From contig NC_020891.1 in NCBI RefSeq assembly GCF_000355695.1, positions 2,914,001 through 2,978,000 of the forward strand: a stretch of 64,000 bases of DNA, in the 5' to 3' direction. The translations under genes were made by a program, and so were the position numbers. Of this stretch, positions 60,700 to 64,000 are shown piece after piece; within the stretch, counting starts at the first letter, position 1, and each line of letters opens with the position of its first letter. This DNA comes from Clavibacter nebraskensis NCPPB 2581 (GTDB taxonomy: Bacteria; Actinomycetota; Actinomycetes; Actinomycetales; Microbacteriaceae). The notes beneath the pieces are model-generated. The model searched no databases and was not told the origin of the DNA. It saw only the letters and a list, made by a program, of their open reading frames with translations.

Positions 60700-60837
60700 G
60701 GGCTCCCGTGGTTCGTGGGGCGTCCGTCCATCATGCGCTGACCATGCGCCGACCACCCCCGTGTCGGACGCACAGCCTATCGTCGTCCACGAGCGCGGCC
60801 GGGTGCTCGCGCCCCCGTCCCATCACCAGGAGCACCG

Positions 60838-61158
60838 ATGACCCGCGAGCCCGAGCCCCTCGTCCACCACCCGCACGCCCGCTTCCACCAGGGCGCCTGG
60901 CGCGTGCAGGTCGCGTCGCAGCCCGTCCTCGGCTACGTCGTGCCCACCGTGCGCGCGGCCGGCGCGGATCCCGTCTTCGAGGTCTACGCCGACGCGGTCG
61001 ACGACTCCGGCCGCCGGGTGTGGGTGTCCACCACGGTCACGCTGGAGGCCGCCGTCGCGTGGATGCGCGAGCACGACATGGAGCTGCTCTCCTTCGCGGG
61101 CGAGCACGCCCGACGCCGCCGCGAGCTCGCCACCGGCATGATGCCGACGCACTACTGA
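60838..61158 (+). CDS. Small conserved protein of unknown function
   Basis: A 106-residue soluble protein, mainly beta then one helix, with His-rich start LVHHPHARFHQGAWRVQ and a basic end RRRREL. AGGAG lies 6 bases before the ATG and a TATCGT -10-like box is about 50 bases upstream. It is convergent with the carotenoid genes and no known domain is seen. Confidence 0.7.
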   Translation: MTREPEPLVHHPHARFHQGAWRVQVASQPVLGYVVPTVRAAGADPVFEVYADAVDDSGRRVWVSTTVTLEAAVAWMREHDMELLSFAGEHARRRRELATGMMPTHY

Positions 61159-61168
61159 GGGCGCGGCG

Positions 61169-62065
61169 TCAGGCGTTCGTGAGCCAGTACGCGATGAGGA
61201 GCATCGTCACCACGAAGCCGGACAGGAAGTTGAGGCCGAGGAAGCGGCGCCAGCCGCGGTTCGCCGCTCCCGCGTCCTCGTCGCGGATCGACCAGAACGG
61301 CGCGGTGCTGAGGATGTACGGGATCACGAGCAGGGCCGCGAACACGCCGGGGAACCCCGTGACGAGCATCGCGACCCCGGCCGCGGCGTACGCGAGCACG
61401 GCGATCCGCACGGTGACGGCCCCGCCGAGCACGGTCGCGATGGAGGAGATGCCGCCCTCGCGGTCGGCGAAGATGTCCTGCACGGCGCCGAACGCGTGCG
61501 AGGCGACGCCCCACAGGAAGAAGGCCGCGAGGATCGCCCCCAGCGCGGGCGTGAACGCGCCGCCCGCGAGCACGATCCCGTAGACCGCGGGGGACGTGAA
61601 GTGCGTGCTCGAGGTGAGCGAGTCGAGCACCGGGCGCTCCTTGAAGCGCAGGCCCTTCAGCGAGTACGCGACCACGGCGAAGACGCTCACGGCGAGCACG
61701 GCGACGCTGGCCGCGGATCCCACGGCCACGAGGTAGACGAGGAACGGCACGTTCGTGACGAGCACCGCGATCAGCACCGGCCGGTGCATGGCCCGCGCGA
61801 GCACCGCGCCCTCCACGCCGCCCTTCCGCGGGTTCCGCATGTCGGACTCGTAGTCGAAGACGTCGTTGATGCCGTACATCGCGAGGTTGTAGGGGATGAG
61901 GAAGTAGAGGGTGCCGAGGATCGCCGTGAGGTCGAGCTCGCGCGTGACCGTGAGGTACGCGGCCGCGAACGGGAACGCCGTGTTCACCCACGAGAGCGGG
62001 CGGGACGACAGCGCGATGGTGCGCAGCATCTCCGCGGCGCCCGGTCGCGCGCGCACGTCACTCAT
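61169..62065 (-). CDS. crtEb: Lycopene elongase/hydratase, UbiA-type prenyltransferase
   Basis: A 298-residue UbiA-family enzyme with eight to nine helices. The two Asp motifs are NDVFDYESD and DIFADREGG. It attaches C5 units from DMAPP to both ends of lycopene to make a C50 acyclic carotenoid. It is the last gene of the crt operon; ATG 62065 overlaps the end of crtYf by 8 bases. The UbiA position downstream of crtYe/crtYf is diagnostic. Confidence 0.92.
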   Translation of the reverse strand: MSDVRARPGAAEMLRTIALSSRPLSWVNTAFPFAAAYLTVTRELDLTAILGTLYFLIPYNLAMYGINDVFDYESDMRNPRKGGVEGAVLARAMHRPVLIAVLVTNVPFLVYLVAVGSAASVAVLAVSVFAVVAYSLKGLRFKERPVLDSLTSSTHFTSPAVYGIVLAGGAFTPALGAILAAFFLWGVASHAFGAVQDIFADREGGISSIATVLGGAVTVRIAVLAYAAAGVAMLVTGFPGVFAALLVIPYILSTAPFWSIRDEDAGAANRGWRRFLGLNFLSGFVVTMLLIAYWLTNA

Positions 62066-62426
62066 GCGCTTCGATGCCGGAGACGCTGCGGCGGCGGCGC
62101 AGCAGGTACCAGACCGCCGGCAGCAGCACGAGCGCGGCGACCGCGTAGGCGAAGTCCTCGATGGGCGCGACGCCGAGGATGAGGCCGACGAGCTTGTCGC
62201 GGTCGTACCCGACGAGGCCGACCTGGATCATGATGTTGTCGAAGATCAGCGTCATCACGAGCAGGATCGCGACGGGCATCCGCCGGTACCAGTAGTACTC
62301 GGGGTAGTCGAAGCGGCTGGATCCGTACGGGACCGCGTTCGCCTCGCGCAGCAGCAGCCGGCGGAACAGGAAGCCGACGACGGCGACGGGGATCAGGAAC
62401 AGCAGGTCGAGCAGGAGGTAGCTCAT
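62058..62426 (-). CDS. crtYf: C50 carotenoid epsilon-cyclase subunit
   Basis: A 122-residue lycopene-cyclase-domain protein with three helices. It has FDYPEYYWYRRMPVAI and APIEDFAYAVAALV, with the conserved P-x-E of the cyclase domain. It works with CrtYe to close the rings of the C50 product (decaprenoxanthin/sarcinaxanthin type). ATG at 62426 overlaps the crtYe stop by ATGA. Confidence 0.92.
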   Translation of the reverse strand: MSYLLLDLLFLIPVAVVGFLFRRLLLREANAVPYGSSRFDYPEYYWYRRMPVAILLVMTLIFDNIMIQVGLVGYDRDKLVGLILGVAPIEDFAYAVAALVLLPAVWYLLRRRRSVSGIEAHE

Positions 62427-62767
62427 CGGTTCGCGCGCTCCCTCGCCCGGGCGACATGGTGGTCGGCGAGCCGGCTGAACCCGTTCACGAGGTTCATCGT
62501 GAGGTAGCAGAGCAGCGTGAGGAAGAAGACCTCCTCGACGGGCAGCTCGGGGCCCACGAGGATCCCCGTCATGAACGACGTCTCGCCGCGGAAGAAGATG
62601 CCCTGCGAGATGCCCGCGACGTCCCACGCGAGGAAGAAGGCGACGCCGATGAGGGTCGTGAGCGCCGCTGCCGTGCGGTCGCGCCAGAAGAACAGGCGCC
62701 AGCGACGGTCGACGAGCATCATGCAGCCGATCGAGACGAGCAGCAGCACGAGGTAGACGAGGCCCAT
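62423..62767 (-). CDS. crtYe: C50 carotenoid epsilon-cyclase subunit
   Basis: A 114-residue partner of CrtYf with three helices and RRWRLFFWRDR plus GPELPVEEVFFLTLLCYLTM, where PVEE is the cyclase signature. The start codon overlaps the crtI stop by one base (TGATG). The separate small cyclase subunits identify a C50, not a C40, pathway. Confidence 0.92.
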   Translation of the reverse strand: MGLVYLVLLLVSIGCMMLVDRRWRLFFWRDRTAAALTTLIGVAFFLAWDVAGISQGIFFRGETSFMTGILVGPELPVEEVFFLTLLCYLTMNLVNGFSRLADHHVARARERANR

Positions 62768-64000
62768 CAGACCACCGGGCGGCCGACCGTGCGCACGAGC
62801 GGCACGGCGCCCGGGCCGGTCGACGTGTCGCCGCGGAGGCGCTTCACGAGGATCTCCGCGCTGATCAGGCACATGGGCAGGCCGATGCCGGGGATGGTGG
62901 ATCCGCCGGCGTAGTGCAGCCCGTCGACCTTCTTGCTCGTGTTCCCGGCGCGGAACATGGCCGACTGGCTGAGCGTGTGGGCGGGACCGAGGATGGTGCC
63001 CTTCCACGAGTGCAGGTCGGCGGCGAAGTCGCCGGGGCCCGAGGTGCGGCGGAGGACGATGCGCTCGGCGAGGTCGGGGATGCCGGCCCAGTCGCTGATC
63101 TGCTGGATGGCGCGGTCGGCGATCTCCTCGACCCGCGCGTCCCCGGCGCCGCCGATGCCGCCGCGACCGATGGTCGGGTCGGCGGGGATCGGGACGAGGA
63201 TGAAGACGTTCTCGTGGCCCTCGGGCGCGACCGACGGGTCGGTGGCGCTGGGCTTGCAGACGTAGATGCTCGCGGGATCCGGCACCGAGGTCGTGCCGCC
63301 CTTCGGCGGGAAGATGCGGGAGAAGTTCTCGTCCCAGTCCTCCGTGAACAGCAGCGTGTGGTGGTGCAGCTCGGGCAGGCCACCCTTCACGCCGAGGTAG
63401 ACGAGCACGGCGCCGGGTCCGGCGGTGGCCTTGTCCCAGTACGCCTGCGGGTAGGTGCGGAACGCCTCGGGGATGAGCTCGGTCTCCGTGTGGTGGAGAT
63501 CGGCGGTGGAGACGACCACGTCGGCCTCGAGGGTCTCGGTGCCGGCGTCGGTGGTGACCTGCACGCCGCGCGCCCGCGCCTTCCCGGCCTTCGTCGGCTT
63601 GGTGAGGATGCGCGAGACGGGCGCACCCGTGCGGATCTCGACGCCCTCGGCCCGCGCGACCCGCTCGATCGCGTCGATGACCGTGATGAGGCCGCCCTGC
63701 GGGTACAGCACGCCGTCCTCGAGGTCGAGGTGGCTCATCAGGTGGTACATGCTCGGCGCGAGCTTCGGCGAGGAGCCGAGGAAGACGGCCGGGTAGCCGA
63801 GGATCTGGCGGAGGCGGCGGTCCTTCACGTAGCGGGCCACGTGCGTCTCGAGCGGCGTGAGCAGCAGCTTCCCGAGCGTGCCGGTGCGGGTGACGACGTC
63901 GCGCTTCAGCAGCGGCCGGTAGTCGGCGAAGGTCGTGTAGAGGAAGCGCTTCTTGGCCATCTCGTAGACGTCCTTGGCGGAGTCGAGGTAGCGGGTCATC
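62767..64000 (-). CDS. crtI: Phytoene desaturase, 5' end cut by window edge
   Basis: The C-terminal 411 or so codons of CrtI. FAD/NAD-oxidoreductase text includes LYPQGGLITVIDAIERVA, ADVVVSTADLHHTET and the final FAD motif GGSTIPGIGLPMCLISAEI. The Met at 63999 is internal: the N-terminal FAD-binding GxGxxG lies beyond the window. It converts phytoene to lycopene for the CrtEb/CrtYe/CrtYf steps. Confidence 0.93.
   Translation of the reverse strand, partial: MTRYLDSAKDVYEMAKKRFLYTTFADYRPLLKRDVVTRTGTLGKLLLTPLETHVARYVKDRRLRQILGYPAVFLGSSPKLAPSMYHLMSHLDLEDGVLYPQGGLITVIDAIERVARAEGVEIRTGAPVSRILTKPTKAGKARARGVQVTTDAGTETLEADVVVSTADLHHTETELIPEAFRTYPQAYWDKATAGPGAVLVYLGVKGGLPELHHHTLLFTEDWDENFSRIFPPKGGTTSVPDPASIYVCKPSATDPSVAPEGHENVFILVPIPADPTIGRGGIGGAGDARVEEIADRAIQQISDWAGIPDLAERIVLRRTSGPGDFAADLHSWKGTILGPAHTLSQSAMFRAGNTSKKVDGLHYAGGSTIPGIGLPMCLISAEILVKRLRGDTSTGPGAVPLVRTVGRPVV

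Noticed and set aside
1-64000. CRISPR array, tRNA, rRNA or insertion sequence
   Set aside because: No spaced direct repeats, tRNA cloverleaf, rRNA text, transposase or terminal inverted repeats were found.

Overview
The window is GC-rich actinobacterial chromosome, most like Clavibacter or a close relative in the Microbacteriaceae. The evidence is a C50 carotenoid cluster (crtI-crtYe-crtYf-crtEb) at the right edge, the actinobacterial mismatch endonuclease NucS, a Tat-exported PhoX phosphatase, a secreted GH28 pectinase, many GTG starts, frequent 4-base ATGA/GTGA gene overlaps, and leaderless promoters in which a TANNNT box sits about 6 bases before the start codon. There are no rRNA or tRNA genes, CRISPR arrays, complete insertion sequences or prophage genes. 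One low-GC insert (about 29.2-30.7 kb) stands out.

Layout. 0.1-8.6 kb: M13 peptidase, a self-regulated XRE/DUF2178 pair, a uracil-type permease, a GT87 membrane glycosyltransferase preceded by a 12-codon leader ORF, and an NCS1 permease + biuret-hydrolase-like amidohydrolase divergent from a FadR-type regulator. 8.6-16.5 kb: HAD phosphatase, MarR, homocysteine methyltransferase, a QorB/QorR-like redox pair, MFS, aldo/keto reductase, two coupled DUF202 proteins and an NmrA-like protein. 16.7-22.0 kb: a sugar regulon, lacI-pfkB divergent from frcBCA-like ABC genes plus an ABM monooxygenase, with LacI-type palindromes between. 22.1-29.2 kb: SDR, phoX behind three tandem PHO-box units, small unknowns, an exonuclease-BRCT fusion, a lipoprotein, a ZIP-like protein and MarR.

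29.2-30.7 kb is a low-GC insert with a frameshifted NDT/TIR-like nucleotide-binding protein. 30.8-41.2 kb: EspI/ParA-like ATPase, MATE exporter, aldo/keto reductase, small enzymes, a GNAT pseudogene with one nonsense codon, an EamA exporter, an RHH/BrnT-like toxin-antitoxin pair and nucS. 41.4-48.6 kb: a GT2 polysaccharide synthase with its membrane partner, HAD, MarR, an M56 metalloprotease, a yybP-ykoY (manganese) riboswitch in front of a ferritin-like-VIT1 transporter, and a HEAT-repeat protein. 48.6-64 kb: GH28, alpha/beta hydrolase, a lone ectB-like aminotransferase, a citrate two-component system divergent from a CitMHS transporter, DUF2079, DUF5997/LysR, an SGNH-like protein, and the carotenoid genes.

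Genes work together mainly as small transporter-enzyme-regulator modules: NCS1/amidohydrolase/FadR, sugar ABC/kinase/LacI, CitAB/CitMHS, Mn riboswitch/ER-VIT1 and PHO box/PhoX. The most unusual window-wide signal is the density of the palindrome GGATCC, used in all three reading frames at the cost of otherwise rare codons and absent from the low-GC insert.
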